DNA of 64,000 nt from Actinokineospora globicatena (lineage in GTDB: Bacteria > Actinomycetota > Actinomycetes > Mycobacteriales > Pseudonocardiaceae), in the NCBI RefSeq assembly GCF_024171945.1, contig NZ_JAMTCR010000002.1, forward strand, positions 558,001 through 622,000, in the 5' to 3' direction. This document shows, in pieces, positions 11,717-20,862 of this stretch. Every line of letters begins with the position of its first letter. Position 1 is the first letter of the stretch. A program made the position numbers and the translations under genes. The notes below the pieces were generated by a model, which saw only the letters and a list, made by a program, of their open reading frames with translations, was not told the DNA's origin and did not search any database.

Positions 11717-14515
11717 CTAAACGTCGGTGGGCAGCGCCGCCAGTCCAGCTTGGACGCCGTCGGCGAGCGGTGACTGCACGAGCCGGTACAGCTCGAGTGC
11801 GAGGGTCAGCTCCACTCTGGCCGCCGCGATCTCGCCGCGGTCGCGCAGCACCCTGGCGAACACCTCGCGGGCGAAGGCCTCGGTCAGGTCGAGCCCGTTG
11901 TCCTCGGCGAGCGAGATCGCCTCCTTGGCGTGCACCTCGGCCGCCTCGGGCAAGTTGAGCTCGTGCTCCAGTTCGGCCAGGTTGGCCAGGGCCAGCCCGA
12001 CGAACCCGAGGTCGCCGACCTCGCGGAAGATGGCGACCGCCTGCGCCTGCGGGGTGACCGCCTCGGCGGGGGCGCCGAGGTTGCGGTGCACCTGCGCGAT
12101 GTTGTTGAGCAGGTTGGCTTCCCCGAGCCGGTACCCGGCCCGACCGGACAGCTCCAGTGCCTTGCGGTAACCGGCCAGTGCCTCGTTGTAGCGGCGCTGG
12201 CCGTAGAGAGCGCTCGCGACCGTGTTGAAGCCCATCGCCATCAGCTTGGAGTCGCGCAGCTCGGTCGCGATGGCCACGGCGCGCTCGGCGTCGGCGACCG
12301 TCTCGTGCTCCTGGTCGAACCGGGTCAGCAGCACGCACCGGCTCAGCCGCATCAGGACCTCGCCCCTGCGGTCGCCCGCCGCCTTCGCCGCGTCCAACCC
12401 GAGGCGCAGCACGTGTTCCCAGTCATCGCGGCGGGAGCGGACCCTGCGGTACTCGCTTGCCATCCTGGCCAGTTGCCAGACCTGGGTGTGCAGCCCCGCT
12501 TTGGCGCCCGCCTCGGCGGCGGCGACCAGGTTGGGCCACTCCCGCTCGAACCAGGCGAGCGCGTCCTCGCGGCCGCGCACCCGGGGCCGGGGGACGTCCG
12601 GTTCGGTGTCGGCGTAGTCGATGTCGTCGGCGGCGGCGCGCAACTGCCTGCGGCACAGGTCGGCGGCGACCAGGTAGTGGCGCAGCACCGACGGCAACCG
12701 GTCGTCGGCGCCCAGTTCCCTGGCGTAGAGCCGAACCAGGTCGTGCATGCCGTAGACGTCCGGTTCGGACTCGGTGACCAGGAACAGCGCGGCCAGCCCG
12801 CGCAACCGTTCGCGCGCGGTGTCCGGTGAGGTCTCGGCCATGGTGGCCACCAGGTACGGGCCGAACGTCGGTCCGGGGACCGCGCCGAGCAACCGCAGCG
12901 TCGCGGCCAGCGCGGGGTCCAGACCACCGACGGTCAGGTCCAGTGCGGCGCGCACCCCGGTGTCGACGTCGTGCACGCGCAGCGCGCCGAGCCTGGTGCG
13001 CTCGTCGGCCAACTCACCGACCAGTTCCCGAAGTGACCACTGTGGACTGACGACCAGCCGGGCACCCGCGATCCGCAGCGCGAGCGGCAAGTGGTCGCAC
13101 AACCGGGCGAGCCTCGTGCGCAACGCCCGCTCGTGGTCGGCTGGCGGACCGGCGGCGTGCTCGATGACCGCTTCCGCTTCCTCCGGCGGGAGCGTGCCGA
13201 GCACCCGCAGCGCGGCGCCGTGCGTCACCAACCCGTCGAGCTTGCGCCTGCTGGTGACCAGCACCATCGACCCTGGCGCGCCGGGCAGCAGCGGGCGCAC
13301 CTGGTCGGAGTCGCGGGCGTCGTCGAGCAGCACGAGCACCCGGCGCTCGGCCAGCAGCGAGTGGTAGAGCGCGGTCCGCTCGGCGAGGTCGTCGGGGATG
13401 TGCTCCGCGGCGACGCCGAGCGCGAGCAGGAACCGGGCCAGCACCTCGGCGGGCTCGGTGGGCTCGTGCCTGGGGTCGAAGCCGCGCAAGGACGCGTACA
13501 GCCGCCCATCGGGGAACTCCGCGGCGGAGCGGGTTCCCCACACCACGGCGAGCGCGCTCTTGCCGACACCGGCCGAGCCGACCAGTACGGCGATCGCGGG
13601 TGCGGTGCCGTCCGCGGTGTCGCGGATGCCGTCCAGCCAGCCGAGTTCGGCGTCCCGACCGGTGAACCCCGGTGGGGCGGCTGGGAGTTGCGCGGGGGTC
13701 AGCACGCCGACGCGCGGTGTGATCACCGGGGTCGGGCGTGGTTCGAGCAACGTGGTGTCGTCGCGCAGGATCCGGCTGTGCAGCTCGCGCAGACCGGGAC
13801 CCGGGTCCAGTCCCAGTTCCCGGGACGCGCGGTGGGCGAAGCGCTGGTAGATCTCCAGCGCGGCCGCCCGTCTACCGCAGCGGTACAGCGCGAGGACGAG
13901 CTGCCCGACCAGGTGTTCGCGGAACGGGTGCGTGTCGACCAGCGCGGCCAGTTCGCCGATGACGTCGTCGTGGCGGCCCAGTTCGAGGTCGGCGTCGATG
14001 CGCGCCTCGATCACGGTCAGCCGCAGCTCGGCCAGTTCCGGCGCGCGGACGCGGCCGCCGATGCCGGACAGCTCAGGTCCGCGCCACAGCGCCTGGGCCC
14101 TGCCCAGCAGTTCGGCGCGCTCGCTCGCCGGTCGGTCCCGCGACTGGCCGAGCAACTCCCTGGCCAGTGCGACATCGATGCGGGCCTCGTCGACCACCAG
14201 CCGGTAGCCGGGCCCCGCCGTCTGGATCCTGGTCTCCCGCGTGGGATCCACAGTGGACAGCCAACGGCGCAGCCTGGACACGTAGCCCTGCACGATGGTG
14301 CGGGCGGTCGCAGGCGGCTCGTGATCCCACAGCACATCCATCACGTGCTCGACCGAGACGACCTGGTTGGGCTCCAGCAGCAGCATCGCCAGCAGTCCAC
14401 GCAGCCCCGGCCCCCCGGGTACCAGCGTGTTCTCCCCCACCAGCGCGCACACCGGGCCCAGTACGCAAAACCGCGGTCCGCCTTGCTCCGGACGCGCGAG
14501 CGCGACATGCGCCAC
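11717..14515 (-). CDS. AfsR/SARP-type regulator with NB-ARC and TPR domains
   Basis: Large transcriptional activator of about 932 residues in AfsR order. An OmpR-type winged helix occupies roughly residues 15-105 (VLGPVCALVGE, LLAMLLLEPNQVVS, TIVQGYVSRLRRWL). A BTAD domain follows to about 255 (REHLVGQLVLALYRCGR), then an NB-ARC ATPase with Walker A GSAGVGKSAL near residue 315 and LVLLDDARD as Walker B. C-terminal TPR repeats begin near residue 640. Such proteins often control secondary metabolism, but no biosynthetic cluster is adjacent; the ectoine operon is the nearest neighbour. The start is uncertain: GTG at 14515 places the winged helix near the N-terminus, and GTG at 14617 is also open. 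Confidence 0.87.
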   Translation of the reverse strand: MAHVALARPEQGGPRFCVLGPVCALVGENTLVPGGPGLRGLLAMLLLEPNQVVSVEHVMDVLWDHEPPATARTIVQGYVSRLRRWLSTVDPTRETRIQTAGPGYRLVVDEARIDVALARELLGQSRDRPASERAELLGRAQALWRGPELSGIGGRVRAPELAELRLTVIEARIDADLELGRHDDVIGELAALVDTHPFREHLVGQLVLALYRCGRRAAALEIYQRFAHRASRELGLDPGPGLRELHSRILRDDTTLLEPRPTPVITPRVGVLTPAQLPAAPPGFTGRDAELGWLDGIRDTADGTAPAIAVLVGSAGVGKSALAVVWGTRSAAEFPDGRLYASLRGFDPRHEPTEPAEVLARFLLALGVAAEHIPDDLAERTALYHSLLAERRVLVLLDDARDSDQVRPLLPGAPGSMVLVTSRRKLDGLVTHGAALRVLGTLPPEEAEAVIEHAAGPPADHERALRTRLARLCDHLPLALRIAGARLVVSPQWSLRELVGELADERTRLGALRVHDVDTGVRAALDLTVGGLDPALAATLRLLGAVPGPTFGPYLVATMAETSPDTARERLRGLAALFLVTESEPDVYGMHDLVRLYARELGADDRLPSVLRHYLVAADLCRRQLRAAADDIDYADTEPDVPRPRVRGREDALAWFEREWPNLVAAAEAGAKAGLHTQVWQLARMASEYRRVRSRRDDWEHVLRLGLDAAKAAGDRRGEVLMRLSRCVLLTRFDQEHETVADAERAVAIATELRDSKLMAMGFNTVASALYGQRRYNEALAGYRKALELSGRAGYRLGEANLLNNIAQVHRNLGAPAEAVTPQAQAVAIFREVGDLGFVGLALANLAELEHELNLPEAAEVHAKEAISLAEDNGLDLTEAFAREVFARVLRDRGEIAAARVELTLALELYRLVQSPLADGVQAGLAALPTDV

Positions 14516-14888
14516 TCGGTACCACCCCCCGATCGGACCGACTCCCCTAAAGCCGGTTCCCAGCGCTCCCGGCACAAACCTAGGGCGAAACAGCAGGCGC
14601 GGGCGCGGTTGTGGCACTAGTCAACCGGATGGCCTAACCGCGTGTGGGGGTGAAGTGCGCCGGTAGCACCAAAAACGGGCGGGAAAGGACCAGCGACCGG
14701 GTGCGGGCATAGGTCGGCCCCGCCGCCACACCGATCCCGACATCGGTGGGCACGGGGCCGTACTCCGCCGCAGTTGGTCCACAGCACGTCGGGTTCACCC
14801 CGAGTGGGAACCACGACCAGCTCTTGATCAACCGGTGGCGGAGCGTGCGCTGATGGTAACAGATGGATTACGCATGATCACCGGCGGG
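14516..14888. other. Intergenic region between ectD and the SARP gene
   Basis: About 370 bases between two minus-strand genes. It should hold the SARP promoter and the ectABCD 3' end. I find no convincing hairpin, gene or repeat in it. Confidence 0.4.
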
Positions 14889-15803
14889 TCACCGCACCAG
14901 CGGCTCGACCGTGCGCGCGGCGATGAAACCGGGCCGTGGCGCGGCCGCCGCGTACGGGTCGACCAGCGCGTTCTCCACCGAGTTGAACACGACGAAGATG
15001 TTCGACCGCGGCAACGGCGTGATGTTGTTCCCCGAGCCGTGCATCAGGTTCGAGTCGAACAGCAGCGCCGACCCGGCCGGGCCGGTGAACTGGTCGATGC
15101 CGTGCTCGGCCGCGAGCAGGGAGATCGCGCGCTGGCTCGGGACGCCGATCTCCTGCTCGGTCAGCGAGGCCTTGTAGTGGTCGGCCGGGGTCTCGCCGAC
15201 GCACGGCACGAAGGTGCGCTGGGAACCGGGCATCACCATCAGCCCGCCGTTGAACGGGTGGTTGTCGGTGAGCGCGATGGACATGCTCACCGCGCGCGGC
15301 AGCGGCATCCCGTCCTCGGCGTGCCAGGTCTCGAAGTCGGAGTGCCAGTAGAAGCCCTTGCCCGTGAACCCGGGCATGTAGTTGACCCGGCTCTGGTGCA
15401 CGTACACCTCGGAGCCGAGCACCTGCCGCGCCCGGTCGAGCACCCTCGGGTCGCGCACGAGCTCGGCGATCAGCTCGCTGCTGCGGTGCACCTCGAAGAT
15501 CGAGCGCACCTCGGCGGACTCGCGCTCGACGATGGTGCGCTCGTCGGCGCGCACCGCCTCGTCGGTGGCCAGCCGGTCGAGCTCGGCGCGGAAGGCGGCG
15601 ACCTCGGCCGGGCTGAGCAGGCCGTCGTAGCGGGAGTAGCCGCGGGAGTCGTGCGCGGCCAACGTCGCCGGGTCGATCGGGCCGGTCAGCCCGCCCCAGA
15701 CGGTCGGCTCGGTGCGGGCGAACGGCGCCAGCGGCTCGGTGGTGCGGGTCGGGTAGCGGTCGGCGCGGGAGACGGTGTTGAGGTGGGTGTCGGTGAGTGT
15801 CAT
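14889..15803 (-). CDS. ectD: Ectoine hydroxylase EctD
   Basis: Fe(II)/2-oxoglutarate dioxygenase that turns ectoine into 5-hydroxyectoine. The 304-residue protein has the EctD signature stretch FYWHSDFETWHAEDGMP, with His and Asp of the iron facial triad in HSD; the second His falls in LMHGSGNN. Start ATG 15803 is chosen because GAGGAGGG lies just upstream; the frame is open further but has no ribosome site. It is the last gene of ectABCD, 29 bases after ectC. Confidence 0.96.
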   Translation of the reverse strand: MTLTDTHLNTVSRADRYPTRTTEPLAPFARTEPTVWGGLTGPIDPATLAAHDSRGYSRYDGLLSPAEVAAFRAELDRLATDEAVRADERTIVERESAEVRSIFEVHRSSELIAELVRDPRVLDRARQVLGSEVYVHQSRVNYMPGFTGKGFYWHSDFETWHAEDGMPLPRAVSMSIALTDNHPFNGGLMVMPGSQRTFVPCVGETPADHYKASLTEQEIGVPSQRAISLLAAEHGIDQFTGPAGSALLFDSNLMHGSGNNITPLPRSNIFVVFNSVENALVDPYAAAAPRPGFIAARTVEPLVR

Positions 15804-15832
15804 CAGCCCTCCTCGGCTGGCCTGCTCGGGGT

Positions 15833-16228
15833 TCACGACTTGTCTTCGACGACGAGCGGGTAGACCCCGTTCTCGTCGTGCACCTCCCGGCCGGTGACCG
15901 GGGGGTTGAACACGCACAGGGTGCGCATGCGGGTGCGCGGGCGCAGCTGGTGGCGCTCGTTGCCGTCGAGCACGTAGATGGACCCCGGCGCGAGCTGGTG
16001 GACCTCGCCGGTCTCCTTGTCCAGCAGTTCGCCGTCGCCCTCGACGATGAAGACGGCCTCGATGTGGTTGGCGTACCAGAAGTCGTTGACCGCGCCCGGC
16101 TCCAGCACGGTCTCGTGGACGGAGAATCCGACGCCGTCACCGGCGAGCACGATGCGCTTGCTGCGCCAGTGCTCGGTCGTGACGTCGCGGTCGGTGTCGG
16201 TGATCTCGGCAAGCGTGCGGACGATCAT
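15833..16228 (-). CDS. ectC: L-ectoine synthase EctC
   Basis: Cupin-fold dehydratase that cyclises N-gamma-acetyl-diaminobutyrate to ectoine. The 131-residue length and the segments [24 protein letters not shown] and [15 protein letters not shown] (cupin metal/substrate residues) match the family. Third gene of the operon, 36 bases after ectB, preceded by GAGGAGG. Confidence 0.97.
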   Translation of the reverse strand: MIVRTLAEITDTDRDVTTEHWRSKRIVLAGDGVGFSVHETVLEPGAVNDFWYANHIEAVFIVEGDGELLDKETGEVHQLAPGSIYVLDGNERHQLRPRTRMRTLCVFNPPVTGREVHDENGVYPLVVEDKS

Positions 16229-16264
16229 GGGTCCTCCTCGCGCTCTGGTGGTCAGCGGCAGTGG

Positions 16265-17521
16265 TCAGCGGCGGGTCAGGGTGGCGGCGACGGCCTCGGT
16301 CAGGATGCCCAGGCCCGCGTCCAGCTCGTCGTCGGTGATGGTCAGCGGCGGCATGACCTTGGCGACCTCGCCGTCGGGGCCGGAGGTCTCCACCAGCAGG
16401 CCGCGGTCGAAGGCGGCGCGGCACACCGCACCGGCGGTCTCGCCGTCGGCGAAGCGCAGGCCCCTGGCCAGACCACGACCCTTGACCTTGAGCTCGGCGG
16501 TCGGGTGCGCCTCGGCGATGCCGTGCATGACCCGCTCCACCTGCTCCCCCTTGGCCAGCGTGCCCTTCTCCAGGGTGTCGTCGGTCCAGTAGGTGCGCAG
16601 CGCCTCGGTAGCCGCGACGAACGCCGGGCTGATGCCGCGGAAGGTGCCGTTGTGCTCGCCGGGCTCCCAGACGTCGAGCTCCGGGCGGATCAGGGTGAGC
16701 GCGAGCGGCAGGCCGAAGGCGCCGATGGACTTGGACAGGCAGACGATGTCCGGGGTGATGCCCGCGACCTCGAAGCTGAAGAACGGCCCGGTGCGGCCGC
16801 AGCCCATCTGCACGTCGTCGACGATGAGCAGGATGCCGTGCCGCTTGCACAGGTCGGCGAGCGCCCGCAGCCACTCCACCCGCGCGGCGTTGATCCCGCC
16901 CTCGCCCTGCACGGTCTCGACGATCACCGCGGCGGGCTCGTTGAGGCCGCTGCCGCTGTCGGCGAGCAGCCGCTCGAACCACAGGAAGTCCGGCACCTGG
17001 CCGTCGAGGTAGTTGTCGAACGGCATCGGGGTGGCGTGCACCAGCGGGATGCCCGCGCCGCCGCGCTTCATCGAGTTGCCGGTGACCGACAGCGCGCCGA
17101 GGGTCATGCCGTGGAAGGCGTTGGTGAAGTTGACCACCGACTGGCGGCCGGTGACCTTGCGGGCCAGCTTCAGCGCCGCCTCGACCGCGTTCGCGCCCGC
17201 GGGGCCGGGGAACATCACCTTGTAGTCCAGCTCGCGCGGACCGAGCACGACGTCGCGGAAGGACTCCAGGAAGTCGCGCTTGGCCACGGTGTTCATGTCC
17301 AGCGCGTGGGTCACGCCGTCGCGCATGATGTAGTCGACGACGGCCTGTTTGAGCACCGGGTTGTTGTGGCCGTAGTTCAACGCGCCCGCGCCCGCAAAGA
17401 AGTCCACATAGGACTTGCCAGACTCGTCGTAGAGGTGGCTGCCGACCGCGCGGTCGAACACGACCGGCCACCCGCGGCTGTAGCTGCGGACCTCGGACTC
17501 GAGGGTTTCGAACACACTCAT
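16265..17521 (-). CDS. ectB: Diaminobutyrate-2-oxoglutarate transaminase EctB
   Basis: Class III PLP aminotransferase that makes L-2,4-diaminobutyrate from aspartate semialdehyde and glutamate. The 418-residue protein has the family landmarks YVDFFAGAGALNYGHNNP, the PLP-phosphate site GPAGANAVEAALKLAR, LLIVDDVQMGCGRTG, and the Schiff-base lysine in VCLSKSIGAFGLP. It lies between ectA and ectC on the same strand. Confidence 0.97.
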   Translation of the reverse strand: MSVFETLESEVRSYSRGWPVVFDRAVGSHLYDESGKSYVDFFAGAGALNYGHNNPVLKQAVVDYIMRDGVTHALDMNTVAKRDFLESFRDVVLGPRELDYKVMFPGPAGANAVEAALKLARKVTGRQSVVNFTNAFHGMTLGALSVTGNSMKRGGAGIPLVHATPMPFDNYLDGQVPDFLWFERLLADSGSGLNEPAAVIVETVQGEGGINAARVEWLRALADLCKRHGILLIVDDVQMGCGRTGPFFSFEVAGITPDIVCLSKSIGAFGLPLALTLIRPELDVWEPGEHNGTFRGISPAFVAATEALRTYWTDDTLEKGTLAKGEQVERVMHGIAEAHPTAELKVKGRGLARGLRFADGETAGAVCRAAFDRGLLVETSGPDGEVAKVMPPLTITDDELDAGLGILTEAVAATLTRR

Positions 17522-17577
17522 CGTGAAATCTCCCTCCCCAGCGGGAAAGTAGGGCGAACGGGCCAGTGGGACGCGGG

Positions 17578-18096
17578 TCAGACCCCGACGGCGACGGCAG
17601 CCGGGGCGAACGGACCGATGCGGTACAGGTCCTCCGCGGCGTGGTCGTCGGGGAAGTGGTCGGCGGCGAACAGGTCGGCCTGGCGCATCCGCGTCCCCCG
17701 CCGCCGGGCCAGTGCGCCGAACAACGCGATGGACGCGGCGTTGTCAGCGGTGATGGTGGTCTCCAGGTGCCGCACACCGCGCGGCGCGAGCCGGTCGAGC
17801 AGGTGGTCGAGCAGCCTGCCCGCGAGGCCCTTGCCGCGCTGGCCGCTGTCGACGGCGATCTGCCACACCACAACGGTGTCCGGCTCACTCGGCCGGACGA
17901 AACCGATCACGAAGCCGACCGGTCGGCCGTCGACGGTGGCGACGGCGGAGGTGTCGGCGAAGTCGCGGCACCAGAGCAGGTAGGCGTAGGAGGAGTTCAG
18001 GTCGAGCGTGCGCGAGTCGCGGGCGATCCGCCACAGCTCGGAGCCGTCCTCTGTGGACGGCTCGGCGATCACCACGTCGTGCGTTTCCCCGGACAT
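17578..18096 (-). CDS. ectA: Diaminobutyrate acetyltransferase EctA
   Basis: GNAT acetyltransferase that acetylates the gamma-amino group of diaminobutyrate, the second step of ectoine synthesis. The 172-residue protein has SSYAYLLWCRDFADTS, the acetyl-CoA loop QRGKGLAGRLL, and the EctA-typical LETTITADNAASIALF. First gene of ectABCD. The promoter must lie in the 140 bases upstream; no clear sigma site stands out. Confidence 0.95.
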   Translation of the reverse strand: MSGETHDVVIAEPSTEDGSELWRIARDSRTLDLNSSYAYLLWCRDFADTSAVATVDGRPVGFVIGFVRPSEPDTVVVWQIAVDSGQRGKGLAGRLLDHLLDRLAPRGVRHLETTITADNAASIALFGALARRRGTRMRQADLFAADHFPDDHAAEDLYRIGPFAPAAVAVGV

Positions 18097-18189
18097 ACCC
18101 AGGGAACGTAACAGCGATGTTTCGACGGTTGTGGACGGGGAGAACCAGCACCCCGCCCGTCACCTTGGGTTTCGGAGGATCACCGGTGA

Positions 18190-18215
18190 GGAGGACAACA
18201 CCGGCGTTGTCCTCC
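18190..18215 (-). terminator. Hairpin between the aldo/keto reductase gene and ectA
   Basis: A perfect 10-bp inverted repeat (GGAGGACAAC at 18190-18199, GTTGTCCTCC at 18206-18215) with a 6-nt loop lies just after the reductase stop and about 95 bases before ectA. It probably ends the upstream transcript and insulates the osmotically controlled operon; there is no T-run. Confidence 0.65.
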
Positions 18216-18236
18216 GCACCGCGACCGTGTTAAGGA

Positions 18237-19280
18237 TCAGCCCGCCTCGCGCGACTGCGCCCACAGGTCGATCCCGGAATCCACCGCGTACCTGTCGATC
18301 TCGGCCAGTTCGGTGTCGGTGAACGGGGGCGCGTCGACGGCGGCCAGGTTGGCCTCCAGCTGGGCGACCGAGCTGGCGCCGATGAGCGCCGAGGTGACCC
18401 GCCGGTCGCGCAGCACCCACGCGATCGAGAGCTGGGCCAACGTCTGGCCGCGCTCGCGGGCGACCTGGTTGAGCCCGCGCACCCTGGCCAGGTTCTCCTC
18501 GGAGATCAGCTCGGGCGACAGCGACGAGTCGCGGCTGGCCCGGGACCCCTCGGGGATGCCGTCGAGGTACCGGTCGGTGAGCAGGCCCTGCCCGAGCGGG
18601 GAGAACGCGATGCAGCCCGCGCCCAGCTCGTCGAGCGTGTCGAGCAGCTCGGGCTCGATCCACCGGTTGAGCAGCGAGTACGACGGCTGGTGGATCAGCA
18701 GCGGGACGTTGGCGGCGCGCAGGATCTGCGCGGCCTGCCTGGTCGCCGCCGGGGAGTACGACGACACCCCGACGTAGAGCGCCTTGCCCTGCTGCACCGC
18801 CGTGACCAGCGCGCCGATGGTCTCCTCCAGCGGCGTGTCCGGGTCGAAGCGGTGCGAGTAGAAGATGTCGACGTAGTCGAGGCCGAGCCTGGTCAGCGAC
18901 TGGTCCAAAGAGGACAGCACATACTTGCGGGAACCCCACTCCCCGTACGGACCCGGCCACATGTCGTAGCCCGCCTTGGTGGAGACCACGATCTCGTCGC
19001 GGTAGGGCTTGAAGTCGGTGGCCAGCACGCGGCCGAAGTTCTCCTCCGCGCTGCCGTAGGGCGGGCCGTAGTTGTTGGCCAGGTCGAAGTGGGTGACACC
19101 GAGGTCGAACGCGCGGCGCAGGATGGCGCGGCCGGTGTCGAGCGGTCGGTCGCCGCCGAAGTTGTGCCACAGGCCGAGCGAGACCGGCGGCAGCCGCAGG
19201 CCACTGCGCCCGGACCTGCGGTAGTCGGCGCGGTCGTAGCGGCTCTCCTCGGCGCGGTAGGGCGCGGCTGGGAACGGCAT
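18237..19280 (-). CDS. Aldo/keto reductase (YghZ/MgrA-like)
   Basis: NADPH-dependent oxidoreductase, 347 residues, most like L-glyceraldehyde-3-phosphate reductase (E. coli YghZ). AKR motifs are present in order: THFDLANNYGPPYGSAEENFG with Asp and Tyr of the catalytic tetrad, the lysine in VVSTKAGYDMWPGPYGEWGS, the His in DYVDIFYSHRFD, and the cofactor loop LIGASSVAQLEANL. The GPPYGSAEENFG and MWPGPYGEWGSRK segments mark this subfamily. Natural substrate not known. Confidence 0.9.
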   Translation of the reverse strand: MPFPAAPYRAEESRYDRADYRRSGRSGLRLPPVSLGLWHNFGGDRPLDTGRAILRRAFDLGVTHFDLANNYGPPYGSAEENFGRVLATDFKPYRDEIVVSTKAGYDMWPGPYGEWGSRKYVLSSLDQSLTRLGLDYVDIFYSHRFDPDTPLEETIGALVTAVQQGKALYVGVSSYSPAATRQAAQILRAANVPLLIHQPSYSLLNRWIEPELLDTLDELGAGCIAFSPLGQGLLTDRYLDGIPEGSRASRDSSLSPELISEENLARVRGLNQVARERGQTLAQLSIAWVLRDRRVTSALIGASSVAQLEANLAAVDAPPFTDTELAEIDRYAVDSGIDLWAQSREAG

Positions 19281-19322
19281 GGGACTCCTCGGGTCGCGGG
19301 GGCGCTACCGGGTGATTCTCGC

Positions 19323-19943
19323 TCAGATCAGCGTGCTGGCGTCCACGTCGGCGCGCCGCGCGTAGAGCACGGCCTCGTTGAGCTCCAGCCCGTTGACCAC
19401 CCGCAGCGCGGCCACCACGGCGTCCCCGACCAGGTCGGCGGCCACTTCGGGGTAGTCGACGAGCAGCGCGGTCTGGCCGCCGCCGACCGGGGTCCTGGTG
19501 ATCGTGCCGCGCAAGAAGCCGAACACGGCGACGACCTGGTCGGGCAGCGTCAGGGTGAGCCGGGCGCGGCGGATCGGGGACAGCCCGGTCGGCCCGGTCA
19601 GCAGCGTGTGCAGCAGGTCCTTGGCCTCGACGAGCAGCGCCTCGCCGTGCGCGGTGCGCTGGTCGCGGTCGATCAGCTGCCCGGCCGGTGGCGGCGGCCC
19701 GACCAGGCAGGCGCTGGTGTCCCAGGCGCCGAACCGGGCGGTGTGCTCGACCAGCCGCTGCTCGTCGAGCTCGACCTGGGTGGGCCGGTACCCGCTGGAC
19801 GGGGCCACGGTGGCCAGCAGCTGGTCGACCAGCCAGGCCCGCGGCTGGGCCATCAGCTCGGCGCGCAGCACCGCGAGCGCACCCGGCTGCCCCGCCGAGG
19901 CCCGGCGGACCATGTCGTCGAAGGCTGCGGACACGCTCGGCAA
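19323..19943 (-). CDS. Hypothetical protein
   Basis: I do not recognise this 206-residue protein. It has no signal peptide, membrane segment or clear motif; it is mixed alpha/beta in composition with a C-terminal segment VAADLVGDAVVAALRVVNGLELNEAVLYARR. Codon use is typical of the region, so it is likely a real gene. It lies between the aldo/keto reductase (42 bases) and the PIG-L deacetylase (51 bases) on the same strand and may share their transcript. Confidence 0.65.
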   Translation of the reverse strand: MPSVSAAFDDMVRRASAGQPGALAVLRAELMAQPRAWLVDQLLATVAPSSGYRPTQVELDEQRLVEHTARFGAWDTSACLVGPPPPAGQLIDRDQRTAHGEALLVEAKDLLHTLLTGPTGLSPIRRARLTLTLPDQVVAVFGFLRGTITRTPVGGGQTALLVDYPEVAADLVGDAVVAALRVVNGLELNEAVLYARRADVDASTLI

Positions 19944-19994
19944 GGTAAGCCGCCCCGGCGGGCCAGTACCAGCCTCGTCACCCGATGGTGGGCC

Positions 19995-20810
19995 TCAGAG
20001 CCCGGCCATGATGTCGGTCTCGGTGATCCCCGGGCCTGCCCCCTCGCGGATGAACCACTCCACGCCGAACGCCTCGGCGAAGACCGGGTCCGGCATGGAC
20101 AGGAAGAAGCTCTCCTCGGAGATCTGGCTGGCGTGCGCGCGCATCGCGGCCCGCTTGGCCGCCACATACGCCCGCACGTCCACGCGGGCGGTCAGCTCCT
20201 CCAGCGGCTTGCCGATCTCCCACTCCTCCGGCGGGCCGAACGACTCGGGCGCCTCGATGCCCTGCGCGGCGGCTGCCTCGGCGTCAGCGGCCGCGGCGGC
20301 GCCCATGTGCTTGCGGACGTCGTCGCGGTTCGCGGTCGCCTGGTACACCCGGGCGGTCCCGGCCAGCTCGGCGGCGCGGCGGCCGACCCGGTGCACCTGG
20401 ATGTGGTCGGGGTGGCCGTAGCCGCCGTTGTCGTCGTAGGTGGTCAGCACGTCGGCCGACTCCTCGACGAGGATCTTGGCCAGGCGCTCGGCCGCCTCGT
20501 CGACCGACGCGGTCCAGAAGGTGCCCGGGGTGTCGTTGGACGGCTCGCCCATCATCCCGGAGTCGGTGTAGCCGAGGAACTCCACACGGGACACACCGAG
20601 GATCTCGGCGGCCGCGTGCGTCTCGGCGACCCGGCGGGTGGTCAGGTCCTCGCCGGGGGCCAGGAACCCGTCCTCGACCTCGCCGAGCTCGCCCCTGGTC
20701 GCCACCACGAGGACGACGCGGTGGCCCTCGTCGGCGGCTTTGCGCATGACGCCACCGCAGTTGATGCACTCGTCGTCGGGGTGGGCGTGGAAGGTCACCA
20801 GTGTTGCCAT
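19995..20810 (-). CDS. PIG-L (LmbE-like) family deacetylase
   Basis: Zinc-dependent N-deacetylase fold, 271 residues. The metal-binding motif HAHPDDE is at residues 8-14 and the second zinc His in GGYGHPDHIQVH near residue 140. This family includes MshB and Mca of mycothiol metabolism, but the segments after the first motif differ from those I know for either, so the substrate is left open. It follows the siderophore monooxygenase gene on the same strand after 52 bases. Confidence 0.86.
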   Translation of the reverse strand: MATLVTFHAHPDDECINCGGVMRKAADEGHRVVLVVATRGELGEVEDGFLAPGEDLTTRRVAETHAAAEILGVSRVEFLGYTDSGMMGEPSNDTPGTFWTASVDEAAERLAKILVEESADVLTTYDDNGGYGHPDHIQVHRVGRRAAELAGTARVYQATANRDDVRKHMGAAAAADAEAAAAQGIEAPESFGPPEEWEIGKPLEELTARVDVRAYVAAKRAAMRAHASQISEESFFLSMPDPVFAEAFGVEWFIREGAGPGITETDIMAGL

Positions 20811-20862
20811 GGCACCAAAGTACCCACCCCGGCCGACAGACCGGCGGTCGTGGACCGCCGGG

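Noticed and set aside
15797..17983. Long plus-strand open frame opposite ectB and ectA
   Set aside because: Antisense shadow of well-supported ect genes; low-complexity composition and no homology that I can see.
19995..20810. Naming the PIG-L gene mshB or mca
   Set aside because: The zinc motifs are shared across the superfamily, and the segments after the first motif do not match those I know for either mycothiol enzyme.
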